DNA of 64,000 nucleotides from Curtobacterium sp. MCBD17_035 (GCF_003234815.2 NZ_CP126279.1:1240001-1304000); one strand, 5' to 3'; shown: positions 44,493 through 54,553, counted from the first letter of the stretch. Notes: a model not told the origin generated them from the letters alone. Numbers and translations: made by a program.

Positions 44493-45641
44493 TCAGGCGA
44501 CGCGCTGGGCGACCGTGTCCGCCAGGGCGACGAGCTGCTCCCGCGCCGACGGCGTGAGCGGCGCCGCCGCGAGCGCGGCCTTCGCCCGGGCGACGTGCCG
44601 CTCGATCGACCGCTCGACGGCGGCGACGGCGCCGGACTCGGTGAGGGTCGCCCGGAGCATCGTGATCTGGTCCTCGTCGAGCTCGGGATCGCCGAGCAAC
44701 TCGTCGACGAGCTGCCGGGCGCCCGTGGGCAGGGCCTTCCGTGCGGTCGCGATGAGCACCGTCCGCTTGCCCTCGCGCAGGTCGTCACCGGCGGGCTTGC
44801 CCGTGACCTCGGGGTCGCCGAACACGCCGAGCAGGTCGTCGCGCAGCTGGTACGCGACGCCCAGGGGGAGGCCGAAGGCCCGCAACCCCTCGAGCTGGCG
44901 GTCGTCCGCGCCGGCGATGAGTCCGCCGATGGCGAGCGGCGCCTCGACCGAGTACTTCGCCGACTTGAACACGATGACCCGCTGGGCGCGGACGAGCAGG
45001 TCGGCCTCGTCGACGGTCGGCCACGCGGTCTCCTCGTGGATGTCGAGGTACTGCCCCGCGGTGACGTCGAGTCGCATCGCGTGGAACTCCTGACGGACCA
45101 GGCGCGCACGGCCGGGCTCGAGCAGGGCCAGGGCTTCGTCGAACACGCTGTCGGACAGCGAGAGCAGGAGGTCGCCCATGAGCAGCGCGCTGTTCGTGCC
45201 GTACGCGGCGCTGTCGCCGATCCATCCGTGCTCTGCGTGCAGGCGCTCGAAGCGACGGTGGGCTGCGGGGCGGCCGCGCCGCGTGTCCGAGCGGTCCATG
45301 ATGTCGTCGTGCACGAGGGCCGCCACGTGGAACACCTCGAGGGCCGCGGCCGCGGTGACGACGGCCTCCGCGGTGGTCTGACGGGATCCCGCGGCGAGCG
45401 GGTCGAACGAGCCCGACCGGCCGGCGACGGACTGCCAGCCCCAGTAGCAGAAGAGGGCACGGAACCGCTTGCCGCCGGCGAGCAGATCGCGCGAGAAGTC
45501 GCTGAACGGCGCGAGGTCGGGACTGATCGCCGCGAGCCGCGTGCGCTGCCCCGTGAGCGCGCGTTCGATGCGATCCGAGACGAGATCCACTAACCGCGTA
45601 CTCTCAGCCACCCTCCTTACCTTAGTGGGTGGCCGAGGCAT
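44493..45641 (-). CDS. Polyprenyl diphosphate synthase
   Basis: A 382-aa all-helical prenyltransferase. The first Asp-rich motif is VHDDIMDRSDTRRG and the second is LRDDLLGVFGD; GGKRFRALFCYWGW and QEFHAMRLDVTAGQYLDI are further family motifs. It condenses isopentenyl diphosphate with allylic primers to long chains (for example for menaquinone or undecaprenyl carriers). Start ATG 45641 has no ribosome site; a SD-like AAGGAGG lies just inside at 45612-45618, so a start near 45611 is possible. The length of the chain is not predictable here. Confidence 0.93.
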   Translation of the reverse strand: MPRPPTKVRRVAESTRLVDLVSDRIERALTGQRTRLAAISPDLAPFSDFSRDLLAGGKRFRALFCYWGWQSVAGRSGSFDPLAAGSRQTTAEAVVTAAAALEVFHVAALVHDDIMDRSDTRRGRPAAHRRFERLHAEHGWIGDSAAYGTNSALLMGDLLLSLSDSVFDEALALLEPGRARLVRQEFHAMRLDVTAGQYLDIHEETAWPTVDEADLLVRAQRVIVFKSAKYSVEAPLAIGGLIAGADDRQLEGLRAFGLPLGVAYQLRDDLLGVFGDPEVTGKPAGDDLREGKRTVLIATARKALPTGARQLVDELLGDPELDEDQITMLRATLTESGAVAAVERSIERHVARAKAALAAAPLTPSAREQLVALADTVAQRVA

Positions 45642-45690
45642 AGAATCGGCCCACTGAACCAGCGTCGATCCCAGGGATGAGGGACTTGAG

Positions 45691-46059
45691 ATGCCACTCT
45701 CGGAGCAAGAGCAGCGACTCCTCGAGGAGATGGAGCGCAGCCTCTACCAGAACGACTCCGACTTCGTGGCCCGCGTCACCAAGCGGCAGGGGCGGCCGAC
45801 CTACACCTCGATCACGCTCGGTGTCCTCGGGGCACTCGTCGGGGTCGGCGTCGTCGTGCTGGGCCTCGCGCTCCGGCAGCCCGTGATCGGCGTGGTCGGC
45901 TTCGTGCTCATGCTCGCGGGCGTCCTCTTCGCACTGCGTCCCGGTGTCGGCTCGCGTGCCGGCCGGCCGGCCGCTCGTCCGACCGCCAAGGGCGGCGCCG
46001 GCGGCTCGTTCATGGACCGCATGAACGAGCGCTGGGACAAGCGCAACCAGGAGCAGTAG
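45691..46059 (+). CDS. DUF3040 family small membrane protein
   Basis: A 122-aa protein with two hydrophobic helices (YTSITLGVLGALVGVGVVVL and PVIGVVGFVLMLAGVLFAL). The N-terminus MPLSEQEQRLLEEMERSLY is the DUF3040 signature. The gene is commonly found just upstream of mraZ in actinobacteria, and that is the case here; function is unknown. The C-terminus is basic and disordered (RAGRPAARPTAKGG then NERWDKRNQEQ). A UUCG-loop terminator follows. Confidence 0.9.
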   Translation: MPLSEQEQRLLEEMERSLYQNDSDFVARVTKRQGRPTYTSITLGVLGALVGVGVVVLGLALRQPVIGVVGFVLMLAGVLFALRPGVGSRAGRPAARPTAKGGAGGSFMDRMNERWDKRNQEQ

Positions 46060-46084
46060 CCGCTCCCGTCCACCTGCACCACCA

Positions 46085-46116
46085 CAGCGGGGTCGACCTT
46101 CGGGTCGGCCCCGCTG
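46085..46116 (+). terminator. 14-bp stem with TTCG loop after the DUF3040 gene
   Basis: Arms 46085-46098 and 46103-46116 pair over 14 positions (one G-T) around a stable TTCG tetraloop. It lies 26 bases after the stop codon. It separates the DUF3040 gene from the mraZ promoter region. Confidence 0.88.
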
Positions 46117-46416
46117 TCGCGTTCCCGGGCGACAGCCCTCGATGCTCCGACGACACACCGCGGCCCTCCACCCCCTCCTCCACTCCGCTCCACACGATCC
46201 CCCCACTTCCCTCCACCCCCACTCCGACCGGGAGGAACGGCGCCGGATCCGCATGCGCGCGGGCGTTCGGCAGCGCTCCAGCCCGCCGCGACGCCGCCCA
46301 CTCGCCCCCAGAACGGGGGCTCGGGGGCCTTCCCGGGGCGCCGTTCCGTTGCTCGGTGGTGGGCGGTGGAGTAAAGTGGAGGAACGAGGTGGTCGTTGGA
46401 GCAGAGGGGGTCGGCC
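46117..46416. promoter_or_regulatory. mraZ upstream region with MraZ boxes
   Basis: This 300-base stretch has no gene. At 46356, 46366 and 46376 it carries GTGG boxes (GTGGT, GTGGA, GTGGA) at an exact 10-bp period, the arrangement bound by the autoregulator MraZ in other bacteria. Further upstream, CTCCAC (GTGGAG on the - strand) occurs at 46166, 46178, 46188 and 46211. The remainder is C-rich without further signal. Boxes are seen; MraZ binding is inferred from family knowledge. Confidence 0.7.
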
Positions 46417-46848
46417 GTGCTGCTCGGTACGTACGCTCCGAAGCTCGACGAGAAAGGGCGCGTCATCCTCCCCGCCAAGTTCCGTGACGAGCTGTCCGAC
46501 GGGATCGTCATGACGCGCGGACAAGAACGGTGCGTCGTGGTCTTCAGCCAGCAGGAGTTCGCCGCGCTGCACGACCGCATCCGGCAGGCACCGATGACGA
46601 ACAAGCGCACTCGCGACTACATGCGCCTGTTCCTCTCCGGGGCGAGCGCGGAACAGCCCGACAAGCAGAACCGCGTGACCATCCCCCAGAACCTCCGCGA
46701 GTACGCGGGCCTCGAGCGCGACCTGACCGTGATCGGCGCGGGTGACCGAGCCGAGATCTGGTCCACCCCCGCGTGGGAGGCCTACTACGCCGCGAGCGAG
46801 GCCGACTTCGCCGAGAACGACGAGGAGGTGATCCCGGGCGTCTTCTGA
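46417..46848 (+). CDS. mraZ: Division/cell-wall cluster regulator MraZ
   Basis: A 143-aa protein of two AbrB-like domains; GTG 46417 with GCAGAGGGGG ahead, giving [20 protein letters not shown], the canonical N-terminus. The second SpoVT/AbrB unit has [18 protein letters not shown]. MraZ forms a ring-shaped oligomer that binds phased boxes upstream of its own gene and represses the cluster. Three such boxes are seen just upstream. It opens the main dcw operon. Confidence 0.96.
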   Translation: MLLGTYAPKLDEKGRVILPAKFRDELSDGIVMTRGQERCVVVFSQQEFAALHDRIRQAPMTNKRTRDYMRLFLSGASAEQPDKQNRVTIPQNLREYAGLERDLTVIGAGDRAEIWSTPAWEAYYAASEADFAENDEEVIPGVF

Positions 46849-46951
46849 CCCGCGGACCCGGACTCCCAGCCATGCGCCCTGACACACCTTCCCCGGTGTC
46901 AGGTCGGGATGGATGGGGATCCGGATCCACGGTCCAGGAAGCGGGGGCGAC

Positions 46952-47911
46952 ATGACAGCATCCGACGGCGGGACCTTCCCGCACACACCGGTCCTCCTCG
47001 AGCGCATCGTCGAGCTCTTCACGCCGACGCTCGAGGGGTCCGGCAAGGTCCTCGTGGACGCCACGCTCGGCATGGGCGGTCACTCGGCCGCACTGCTCGC
47101 GCGCTTCCCGGAGCTCACCCTCGTCGGCCTCGACCGCGACACGGACGCCCTCGGGATCGCGGGGGAGCGCCTCGCGCCCTTCGGTGACCGTATCCACCTC
47201 GTGCACACCGTGTACGACGAGCTGCCCGCGGCCGTCGCGTCCGTCGGGATCGACGCCGTCGACGGCGTGCTGTTCGACCTCGGCGTCTCGTCCCTGCAGC
47301 TCGACCGCGCCGAGCGCGGCTTCGCCTACAGCAAGGACGCGCCGCTCGACATGCGCATGGACCGCACCGCCGGCCCCACCGCCGCCGACGTCCTGGCCGA
47401 GTACGACGAGCGCGCGCTCCGCCGGATCTTCACGGTGTACGGCGAGGAGAAACTGGCGGCGCGGTACGCCCGGGCCATCGTCGCGCGCCGGACCGAGCGC
47501 CCGTTCGAGCGGTCGGCGGACCTGGTCGAGGTGCTCACCGCCGCCACCCCGGTCGCGGTGCAGCGGCAGGGCCACCCCGCGAAACGGGTGTTCCAGGCCC
47601 TCCGGATCGAGGTCAACCAGGAACTCGCGGTGCTCGAGCGCGCGATCCCCGCCGCGCTCGACGCCCTGCGCGTCGGCGGTCGGATCGTCGTCGAGGCCTA
47701 CCAGTCGCTCGAGGACCGCATCGTCAAGCGCGCGCTCGCCGAGCGGACGCGGTCGAGCGCACCCGCGGGCCTCCCGGTCGAGCTGCCCGAGCACCGCCCG
47801 ACCTTCACCGCCGTCGTCAAGGGCGCCGAGCTGGCCGACGAGGCCGAACGCGCCGCCAACCCCCGAGCCACCCCCGTGCGACTCCGCGCGGCCGAGCGAA
47901 TCCGGAAGTGA
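46952..47911 (+). CDS. rsmH: 16S rRNA (cytosine1402-N4)-methyltransferase
   Basis: A 319-aa enzyme (also MraW). ATG 46952 follows GGGGGCGA; in-frame ATG 46913 lacks this. SAM-binding motifs are [15 protein letters not shown] and [14 protein letters not shown], and the family signature [17 protein letters not shown] and [19 protein letters not shown], with [14 protein letters not shown] near the end. It methylates C1402 of 16S rRNA and is a standard dcw member. Length is normal. Confidence 0.97.
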   Translation: MTASDGGTFPHTPVLLERIVELFTPTLEGSGKVLVDATLGMGGHSAALLARFPELTLVGLDRDTDALGIAGERLAPFGDRIHLVHTVYDELPAAVASVGIDAVDGVLFDLGVSSLQLDRAERGFAYSKDAPLDMRMDRTAGPTAADVLAEYDERALRRIFTVYGEEKLAARYARAIVARRTERPFERSADLVEVLTAATPVAVQRQGHPAKRVFQALRIEVNQELAVLERAIPAALDALRVGGRIVVEAYQSLEDRIVKRALAERTRSSAPAGLPVELPEHRPTFTAVVKGAELADEAERAANPRATPVRLRAAERIRK

Positions 47912-47912
47912 C

Positions 47913-48581
47913 ATGACCACGAACCTCGCCCTCGCGGCCGGCATCGCGGCCGAGCCCCGCCCCGACCACCGCCGTGCCCGCCCGGAACTCGTCGAGGTCA
48001 CGGCGACCAGCGCGCAGCGTCGGGCACGACCGCGGATCGTCGCCGCCTTCGTGGCGGTCGCCGCACTCGCGGCGCTCCTGCTCGCGCAGCTCGGCATCAG
48101 CATGGTCCTGAGCAAGGGCGCCTACCAGCTCGACGCGTTGCAGTCGACGCAGACGGACCTGAGCCGGTCGCAGCAGCAGCTCGACGAGCAGCTGTCCGTC
48201 CTCCGTTCGCCGCAGAACCTCGCTCGGAACGCCCAGGCGCTCGGGATGATCGCGAACTCGTCGCCCGTGTACCTCGACCCGAAGACGGGCGTGGTGTACG
48301 GCACGCCGACGCCGGCAGCGGCGACCGACTCGACCGCGGCCACCACGACGAACCAGGTGCCGAACGCGTTGCTCGACGGCACCGCGGTCGTCGCGAAGCA
48401 CGGGGACACGGCCACGAGCGCGGAGCAGCCGACGACCCACACCACCACGACCGGCTCGGCGACCGGCGCGTCGGGCTCCGATGCTGGGAAGAGCAGCGGC
48501 GCCAGCGCGTCGGGCCAGGGTTCCTCGGACTCGTCCGTATCGTCGGACGCGGCCGAGCTCCAGGCGCCCCAGACGCGCTGA
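47913..48581 (+). CDS. ftsL: Cell division protein FtsL-like
   Basis: A 222-aa bitopic protein starting at ATG 47913, one base after the rsmH stop. Layout: cytoplasmic head of about 45 residues, one helix (IVAAFVAVAALAALLLAQLG) and a coiled-coil-like stretch (QLDALQSTQTDLSRSQQQLD, then LSVLRSPQNLARNAQALGMI), then a Ser/Thr-rich disordered tail of about 90 residues. Position between rsmH and ftsI supports FtsL; sequence similarity in this family is always low, so the call rests mostly on topology and context. The long tail is unusual. Confidence 0.8.
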   Translation: MTTNLALAAGIAAEPRPDHRRARPELVEVTATSAQRRARPRIVAAFVAVAALAALLLAQLGISMVLSKGAYQLDALQSTQTDLSRSQQQLDEQLSVLRSPQNLARNAQALGMIANSSPVYLDPKTGVVYGTPTPAAATDSTAATTTNQVPNALLDGTAVVAKHGDTATSAEQPTTHTTTTGSATGASGSDAGKSSGASASGQGSSDSSVSSDAAELQAPQTR

Positions 48582-48610
48582 CCGTCGCCCTCGGTCCGGA
48601 AGGACGCAGT

Positions 48611-50392
48611 GTGAGGAAGACCCTCCAGAACCGACGCATCCGCTACAGCGTCGCGATGGTGGCGATCATGGCACTCGTCGCGGTGTTCGTCGTCCGCCTC
48701 GTCGACATCCAGGTCGTGCAGGCGGCCGAGCTCGACAAGGCCTCCGTCGCCAAGCGGAGCATCCCGGTGACGCTGTACGGCACCCGCGGGTCGATCGTCG
48801 ACCGCGACGGCACGCCCCTGGCGGACAGCGTCACGCGCTACAACATCACGACGGCGCCCCGCATCGTCGACGCGTTCCAGGGCAAGCTCGGCGGGACCCG
48901 GATCAAGCACGTCTCGATCGCGCAGGCGCTCCAGGCGCTCGCGACGGCGTCCGGTGGCGACGTCCCCACCATGAAGCGCGCCATCGCGGCCGCCCCGAAC
49001 TCCGACTTCGCCTACCTCGTCAAGGGGTTGGACGTCGGGCACTACCGCGCGGTCGAAGCGCTCGGGATCCCCTGGGTCTACCCGGAGAAGCAAGCATCGC
49101 GGACCTACCCGAACGGGGCCGCCGCCGGCAACCTCACGGGGTTCATGGGCACGGACGGGGCGCAGGCGGGGCTCGAGCTGGCGTACGACAAGTGCCTCGC
49201 GGCGACGAACGGGTCCGAGACCTACGAGCGCGGCGAGGACGGCGTCCAGTTGCCGGGCAGCACGGTCACGACGAAGCAGGCGAAGAACGGCGGGACCGTC
49301 GAGACGACCATCGACGAGGACCTGCAGTACATGGCGCAGCAGGACATCGCCCAGCAGGCGCAGGCCCTCGGAGCGCAGTCGGCCACCGCGACGGTCGTCC
49401 AGGTCGGGACCGGGGAGATCCGCGCGATCGCGGACTGGCCGAGCGTCGACCCGAACGACGTGGACGCGACGAAGGACACCGGGTCGTTCGGCTCGCGGGC
49501 GCTCACCGCGACCTACGAGCCGGGGTCGACGATCAAGGCGGCGATCGCGGCGGCCCTCCTCGACACCGGCAAGGCGACGCCGCTCACCCCGGAGTCGGTC
49601 CCGTACTCGCGGACCTTCCCGTGGGGCGGCAGGATCTCGGACGCCGAGTACCACGGCACCGAGAACCTGACCCTGACCGGGATCCTCGCCCAGTCGTCGA
49701 ACGTCGGCATCACGGAGGCGGGGCAGGTGCTCAGCGCCCAGCAGCGGTACGACTACATGCGCAAGTTCGGCCTGTTCGAGTCGCAGTCCGGGATCGCCTT
49801 CCCGGGGCAGCCGACCTGGCCCGACGCCGCGTCGCCCTCGTGGGACCCGCAGACGAACATGAACTCGATGTTCGGCCAGGGGATCTCAACCACCGCGCTG
49901 CAGGTCGCGAGCATCTACCAGACGCTCGCGAACGGCGGGGAGCGGATCCCGCTGCACTTCGTCTCGGGGTGCGAGCAGGCCGACGGCACCGTCACCGACA
50001 AGCCCGACGTCACGCCGACGCGCGTGGTGTCCACGTCCGCGGCCGACCAGATCGTGCAGATGCTGCAGAGCACCCTGACCGACCACGCGGGCACGCTCGC
50101 CGGCATGCAGCCCATCTCGGGCTACAACGTGGCCGCCAAGACCGGGACCGCCGAGGTCGCCGTGGCGAACGGTGGCGGGTACGGCAGCGACCGCATCATC
50201 TCGGTGGCCGGAATGGCACCTGCCGAGGACCCCCAGTATGTTGTCACGGTGACGTTCACGAAGCCGGGGCCGGGACATCGGTTCTCCAGCTCCGCCGCTC
50301 CGGCGTTCCACACCCTCATGTCCCAGGTGCTCGAGAAGTACCGCGTCACCCCCTCCACGACGGCGGAGAAGACCTACCCGTCCACGTGGTGA
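48611..50392 (+). CDS. ftsI: Septal penicillin-binding protein FtsI (PBP3)
   Basis: A 593-aa class B PBP (D,D-transpeptidase for septal wall). N-terminal helix about residues 12-31, pedestal domain with RGSIVDRDGTPLA, then the transpeptidase domain with the active-site SxxK (STIK, Ser306 and Lys309), SSN 362-364 and KTG 510-512. GTG 48611 is preceded by GGAAGGACGCA. Standard length and order for FtsI. Cross-links new peptidoglycan together with FtsW. Confidence 0.96.
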   Translation: MRKTLQNRRIRYSVAMVAIMALVAVFVVRLVDIQVVQAAELDKASVAKRSIPVTLYGTRGSIVDRDGTPLADSVTRYNITTAPRIVDAFQGKLGGTRIKHVSIAQALQALATASGGDVPTMKRAIAAAPNSDFAYLVKGLDVGHYRAVEALGIPWVYPEKQASRTYPNGAAAGNLTGFMGTDGAQAGLELAYDKCLAATNGSETYERGEDGVQLPGSTVTTKQAKNGGTVETTIDEDLQYMAQQDIAQQAQALGAQSATATVVQVGTGEIRAIADWPSVDPNDVDATKDTGSFGSRALTATYEPGSTIKAAIAAALLDTGKATPLTPESVPYSRTFPWGGRISDAEYHGTENLTLTGILAQSSNVGITEAGQVLSAQQRYDYMRKFGLFESQSGIAFPGQPTWPDAASPSWDPQTNMNSMFGQGISTTALQVASIYQTLANGGERIPLHFVSGCEQADGTVTDKPDVTPTRVVSTSAADQIVQMLQSTLTDHAGTLAGMQPISGYNVAAKTGTAEVAVANGGGYGSDRIISVAGMAPAEDPQYVVTVTFTKPGPGHRFSSSAAPAFHTLMSQVLEKYRVTPSTTAEKTYPSTW

Positions 50393-50406
50393 GGAAGAAG
50401 GAGCAC

Positions 50407-51987
50407 GTGTCCGCTCGGATCCCTCCGGTCCTCCGTCCCGAACACCCGGCCGCACGCCCGCTCGCCGAACTCGTCAACGCGTTCGGCCTGCGCGTCGTCG
50501 GTTCGTCGGACGGCATCGAGGTCACCGGCGTGACCCTCAGCGCCGCCGAGGTGCAGCCGGGGGACGTCTTCGTCGGCGTCCACGGAGCGCACCGTCACGG
50601 GGCCGAGTTCGCGGCTGACGCTGCCGAGCGTGGTGCCGTCGCGGTGATGACGGACGACGCCGGGGTGGCCCTGGCGGCACCGAGCGGTCTCCCCGTGATC
50701 GTCGTCGAGGACCCGCGCGCGGCGCTCGGAGACGTGTCCGCGTGGGTGTACCGCACGACCCAGGACGCCGAGGACCTGCCGCAGCTCTTCGCCGTGACCG
50801 GCACGAACGGCAAGACGAGCACCGCCTACCTGCTCGAGGCGGTCCTCGGGCAGCTCGGGCTCGTCACGGGACTCAGCTCGACCGCGGAGCGGCACATCGG
50901 GCAGCTCAGCGTGACGAGCCGCCTCACGACGCCGGAGGCGAGCGAGATGCACGCGCTCCTCGCCCGGATGCGTGAGAGCGAGGTGCGCGCGGTCGCCGTC
51001 GAGGTGAGCGCCCAGGCCCTCAGCCGACACCGGGTCGACGGCATCGTGTTCGACGTCGTCGCGTTCACGAACCTCAGCCACGACCACCTCGACGACTACG
51101 CCGACATGGAGGAGTACTTCCAGGCGAAGCTGCCCCTGTTCCAACCCGAACACGGGCGTCGGGGCGTCGTCTCGCTCGACTCGGAGTGGGGGGCGCGCGT
51201 GGTCGCCGAGTCCCGGATCCCGGTCACGACGATCACGGTCCGACCCGAGGTCGAGGCCGAGTGGCGCGTGGAGATCACCGAGGCCGCTGCCGCGTACACC
51301 GAGTTCCGGCTCACCGGCCCCGAGGGCCGGTCGTTGACCACCCGCGTCCCGCTCATCGGGTGGCACATGGCCGCGAACGCAGCACTCGCGATCGTCATGC
51401 TGGTCGAAGGCGGGTTCGAGCTCGGCGCCATCGAGCAGGCCCTCCGCCACGAGGACGGCACGAGCGGTATCGACGCGTACCTCCCCGGCCGCACCGAGCG
51501 GGTCTCCGGCGACGAGGGACCCAGCGTCTACGTCGACTTCGGGCACAGCCCCGACGCCTTCCTCAACACCCTCGCCGCGGTCCGGCAGTTCACGCCCGGC
51601 AAGGTGATCATGCTCTTCGGCGCGGACGGCGACCGGGACACGACGAAGCGGGCGGACATGGCCCGTGTGGCCGCGGCGGGCAGCGACGTGCTCGTCGTCA
51701 CCGACCACCACCCGCGATTCGAGGACCCGGCGTCGATCCGCAAGACGCTCGTCGACGCCGCACGCGAGGCCTACCCGGACCACGAGCTGTACGAGGTCAC
51801 GCCGCCCGAGGCCGCCATCCGGCACGCCGTGTCGCTCGCCGGCGAGGGCGACTCGATCCTCTGGGCGGGACCGGGACACCAGGACTACCGCGACATCCGC
51901 GGGGTCCGGACGGAGTACTCCGCCCGTGACGAAGCACGCGCCGCCCTCCGTGAGGCCGGCTGGACCCCGGGGGAGGCCCGCCGGTGA
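50407..51987 (+). CDS. murE: UDP-MurNAc-tripeptide ligase MurE, atypical substrate motif
   Basis: A 526-aa ligase; GTG 50407 has AGGAAGAAGGAG upstream (GTG 50389 overlaps the ftsI stop). ATP loop GTNGKTST 132-139, carbamylated-Lys site YFQAKLPLF, and C-domain HHPR-like motif. It adds the third amino acid to UDP-MurNAc-L-Ala-D-Glu. The usual DNPR motif for diaminopimelate (or DNPA for Lys) is DHHPR (433-437) here, and SSHAL reads SAQAL (201-205). Curtobacterium and relatives have B-type peptidoglycan with homoserine or other residues at position 3, so altered specificity is plausible. Confidence 0.92.
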   Translation: MSARIPPVLRPEHPAARPLAELVNAFGLRVVGSSDGIEVTGVTLSAAEVQPGDVFVGVHGAHRHGAEFAADAAERGAVAVMTDDAGVALAAPSGLPVIVVEDPRAALGDVSAWVYRTTQDAEDLPQLFAVTGTNGKTSTAYLLEAVLGQLGLVTGLSSTAERHIGQLSVTSRLTTPEASEMHALLARMRESEVRAVAVEVSAQALSRHRVDGIVFDVVAFTNLSHDHLDDYADMEEYFQAKLPLFQPEHGRRGVVSLDSEWGARVVAESRIPVTTITVRPEVEAEWRVEITEAAAAYTEFRLTGPEGRSLTTRVPLIGWHMAANAALAIVMLVEGGFELGAIEQALRHEDGTSGIDAYLPGRTERVSGDEGPSVYVDFGHSPDAFLNTLAAVRQFTPGKVIMLFGADGDRDTTKRADMARVAAAGSDVLVVTDHHPRFEDPASIRKTLVDAAREAYPDHELYEVTPPEAAIRHAVSLAGEGDSILWAGPGHQDYRDIRGVRTEYSARDEARAALREAGWTPGEARR

Positions 51988-53450
51988 TCGCGCTCACCCT
52001 CGCCGAGGTCGCCGCGGCGGTGGACGGCGAACTCGTCGCCGGCGCGCCCGAGCGGGTCATCGAGGGCTCCGTCGAGACGGACTCCCGGCTCGTCGGGCCC
52101 GGGTCGGTGTTCTTCGCCCTCGCCGGCGAGACGACCGACGGCCACCTGTTCGTCCCCGCAGCGGTGTCGGCGGGGGCGGCGCTCGTGATCACCGAGCGCG
52201 TCACGGCGACCGAGGTGGCGGGCCGGCCGGACGCCGACGTCGCCCAGATCGTCGTCGCGGACGGCTACGCCGCGTTGGCCGCGCTCGCGCACGAGGTCGT
52301 CGCCCGGGTCCGCGCCGGCGGCCGCCTGCGGGTGGTGGGCATCACCGGCTCGAACGGCAAGACGAGCACCAAGAACATGCTGCGCACGATCCTGTCCCGG
52401 CACGGCGAGACCGTCGCACCCGAGGGCTCGTTCAACAACCACGTCGGCGCGCCGATCTCGATGCTGCGACTCACGCACGACACGCGGTTCCTCGTCGTCG
52501 AGATGGGCGCGAGCGGTGTCGGGCACATCGCGAAGCTCGTCCGCATCGCCGAGCCGGACGTCGGGGTCGTCCTCAAGGTCGGACTCGCGCACGCGGGCGA
52601 GTTCGGCGGGATCGAGGCGACCCAGCGCGCGAAGTCCGAGATGGTGACCGACCTGCCGTCGACCGCGACCGCCGTGCTCAACATCGACGACGACCGCGTT
52701 GCTTCGATGCGCGCGCTGACAGCCGCACGGGTCGTCGGCTTCGGCACCTCCCCGGACGCCGCGTACCGCATCGGGGACCTGACGAGCGACCGGCACGGCA
52801 CCGCGTTCACGCTGACCTGTCGGAGCACGGACGCGTCGGCGGTGCCGGGAGGCCCGACCCAGGCCGAGGAGACCGTCACCGTCCGCCTCGCCATCCTCGG
52901 CGAGCACCACGCCATGAACGCCACGGCCGCGCTCGCGGTCGCCGCCGAGTGGGGTGTCCCGCTCGCCGACGGTGCCGAGGCGCTCGCCACGATGACGCGC
53001 GCCGAGCGGTGGCGGATGGAGCTCCTCCACGGCGGCCCGGAGGGCGTCACGGTCGTGAACGACGCGTACAACGCCTCGCCGGACTCGATGGCCGCCGCGC
53101 TCCGGACGCTCGCGCAGATCGCCCGTCCGGGCGAGCGCACCGTCGCGGTGCTCGGCGAGATGGCCGAGCTCGGCGAGTACTCCGTCGAGGAGCACGACCG
53201 CGTCGGACGGCTCGTCGTCCGCCTCGGCATCGGGCAGCTCCTGGTCGTCGGGCCCGGAGCGCTCCCCATCCACCAGGCCGCCTCCCTCGAGGGATCGTGG
53301 GACGGCGAGTCGGTCTACGTCGAGGACGCCGAGGACGCCGTCCGTACCCTGCAGGACATGCTCCGCCCCGGCGACGTCGTCCTGGTCAAGTCCTCGAAGT
53401 CCGCCGGTCTCCGACACCTCGGTGACCGCATCGGAGGTGTTCCGGCATGA
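51984..53450 (+). CDS. murF: UDP-MurNAc-pentapeptide synthase MurF
   Basis: A 488-aa ligase that adds D-Ala-D-Ala to UDP-MurNAc-tripeptide. GTG 51984 overlaps the murE stop (GTGA). ATP-binding loop [19 protein letters not shown], then [45 protein letters not shown] and [19 protein letters not shown] are the family signatures. Length is normal. It is cytoplasmic and acts between MurE and MraY. Confidence 0.96.
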   Translation: MIALTLAEVAAAVDGELVAGAPERVIEGSVETDSRLVGPGSVFFALAGETTDGHLFVPAAVSAGAALVITERVTATEVAGRPDADVAQIVVADGYAALAALAHEVVARVRAGGRLRVVGITGSNGKTSTKNMLRTILSRHGETVAPEGSFNNHVGAPISMLRLTHDTRFLVVEMGASGVGHIAKLVRIAEPDVGVVLKVGLAHAGEFGGIEATQRAKSEMVTDLPSTATAVLNIDDDRVASMRALTAARVVGFGTSPDAAYRIGDLTSDRHGTAFTLTCRSTDASAVPGGPTQAEETVTVRLAILGEHHAMNATAALAVAAEWGVPLADGAEALATMTRAERWRMELLHGGPEGVTVVNDAYNASPDSMAAALRTLAQIARPGERTVAVLGEMAELGEYSVEEHDRVGRLVVRLGIGQLLVVGPGALPIHQAASLEGSWDGESVYVEDAEDAVRTLQDMLRPGDVVLVKSSKSAGLRHLGDRIGGVPA

Positions 53451-54553
53451 TCGCACTGCTCATCGCCGCGGCGGTGTCGCTCGTGTTCACGTTGCTGCTC
53501 ACCCCGCTGTTCATCAAGCTCTTCCACCGACTCGGGTGGGGGCAGTTCATCCGCGACGACGGTCCGCAGTCCCACCACACCAAGCGCGGGACGGCCACCA
53601 TGGGCGGGATCGTCCTGATCCTCGGGTCCGTCATCGGGTACTTCGTGGGGCACCTCGCCGGCCGCGACACCGTGACCCTGTCCGGGATGCTCGTGCTGTT
53701 CCTCATGGTGGGGCTCGGCGTGGTCGGGTTCGTGGACGACTTCCTCAAGGTGCGTCGGCAGCGGAGCCTCGGGCTCGGCGGCTGGGCGAAGGTGCTGGGG
53801 CAGGTCATCGTGGGCGTGATCTTCGCGACGGTCGCCCTCGTCGTGCCGAACGCGCACGGGCAGTACCCGGCGTCCAAGATGATCTCGGCCGTACGGGACA
53901 TCCCGTGGCTCGACTTCATGGCCCTCGGCACCGTCATCGGGACCGTGCTCTACCTCGCGTGGATCGTGTTCCTCACGGTGTCCACGTCCAACGGTGTCAA
54001 CGTCGCCGACGGGCTGGACGGGCTGGCGACCGGGTCGAGCATCCTCGCGATCGCGTCCTACATCTTCATCGGCTTCTGGCAGTACAACCAGGAGTGCGGC
54101 GGAGCGCGACTCGACGACAGCGTCGTGCATGCGTGTTACCGGGTGACGAACCCGCTCGACCTGGCGGTCGTGGCCGCGTCGATCTGCGGCGGGCTCATCG
54201 GGTTCCTCTGGTACAACACGTCGCCGGCGCAGATCTTCCTCGGTGACACCGGCTCGCTCGGCCTCGGGGGCGCCCTCGCCGCGCTCGCGATCCTCAGCCG
54301 GACGGAGCTGCTGCTCGTCCTCATCGGCGGCCTGTTCTTCATCGTCACCGGCTCGGTCATCCTGCAGCGGGCCTACTTCAAGATCACCCACGGCAAGCGC
54401 ATCTTCCTGATGAGTCCGCTGCACCACCACTTCGAGCTCAAGGGCTGGGCCGAGGTCACGGTCGTGGTGCGGTTCTGGATCATCGCCGGACTCTGTGTCG
54501 CCGCCGGCGTCGGGCTGTTCTACCTCGAGTGGATCACGAGAGCCAACGCATGA
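53447..54553 (+). CDS. mraY: Phospho-MurNAc-pentapeptide-transferase MraY
   Basis: A 368-aa integral membrane enzyme with about ten helices; ATG 53447 overlaps the murF stop by four bases (ATGA). Metal-binding motifs are [10 protein letters not shown] and [17 protein letters not shown]; the C-terminal signature is [15 protein letters not shown]. It transfers phospho-MurNAc-pentapeptide to undecaprenyl phosphate to make lipid I. Typical length. Confidence 0.97.
   Translation: MIALLIAAAVSLVFTLLLTPLFIKLFHRLGWGQFIRDDGPQSHHTKRGTATMGGIVLILGSVIGYFVGHLAGRDTVTLSGMLVLFLMVGLGVVGFVDDFLKVRRQRSLGLGGWAKVLGQVIVGVIFATVALVVPNAHGQYPASKMISAVRDIPWLDFMALGTVIGTVLYLAWIVFLTVSTSNGVNVADGLDGLATGSSILAIASYIFIGFWQYNQECGGARLDDSVVHACYRVTNPLDLAVVAASICGGLIGFLWYNTSPAQIFLGDTGSLGLGGALAALAILSRTELLLVLIGGLFFIVTGSVILQRAYFKITHGKRIFLMSPLHHHFELKGWAEVTVVVRFWIIAGLCVAAGVGLFYLEWITRANA

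Noticed and set aside
45590..45641. GTG 45611 as polyprenyl synthase start with AAGGAGG
   Set aside because: The SD-like sequence abuts this GTG with no spacing, so it cannot serve it; ATG 45641 is kept but with doubt.
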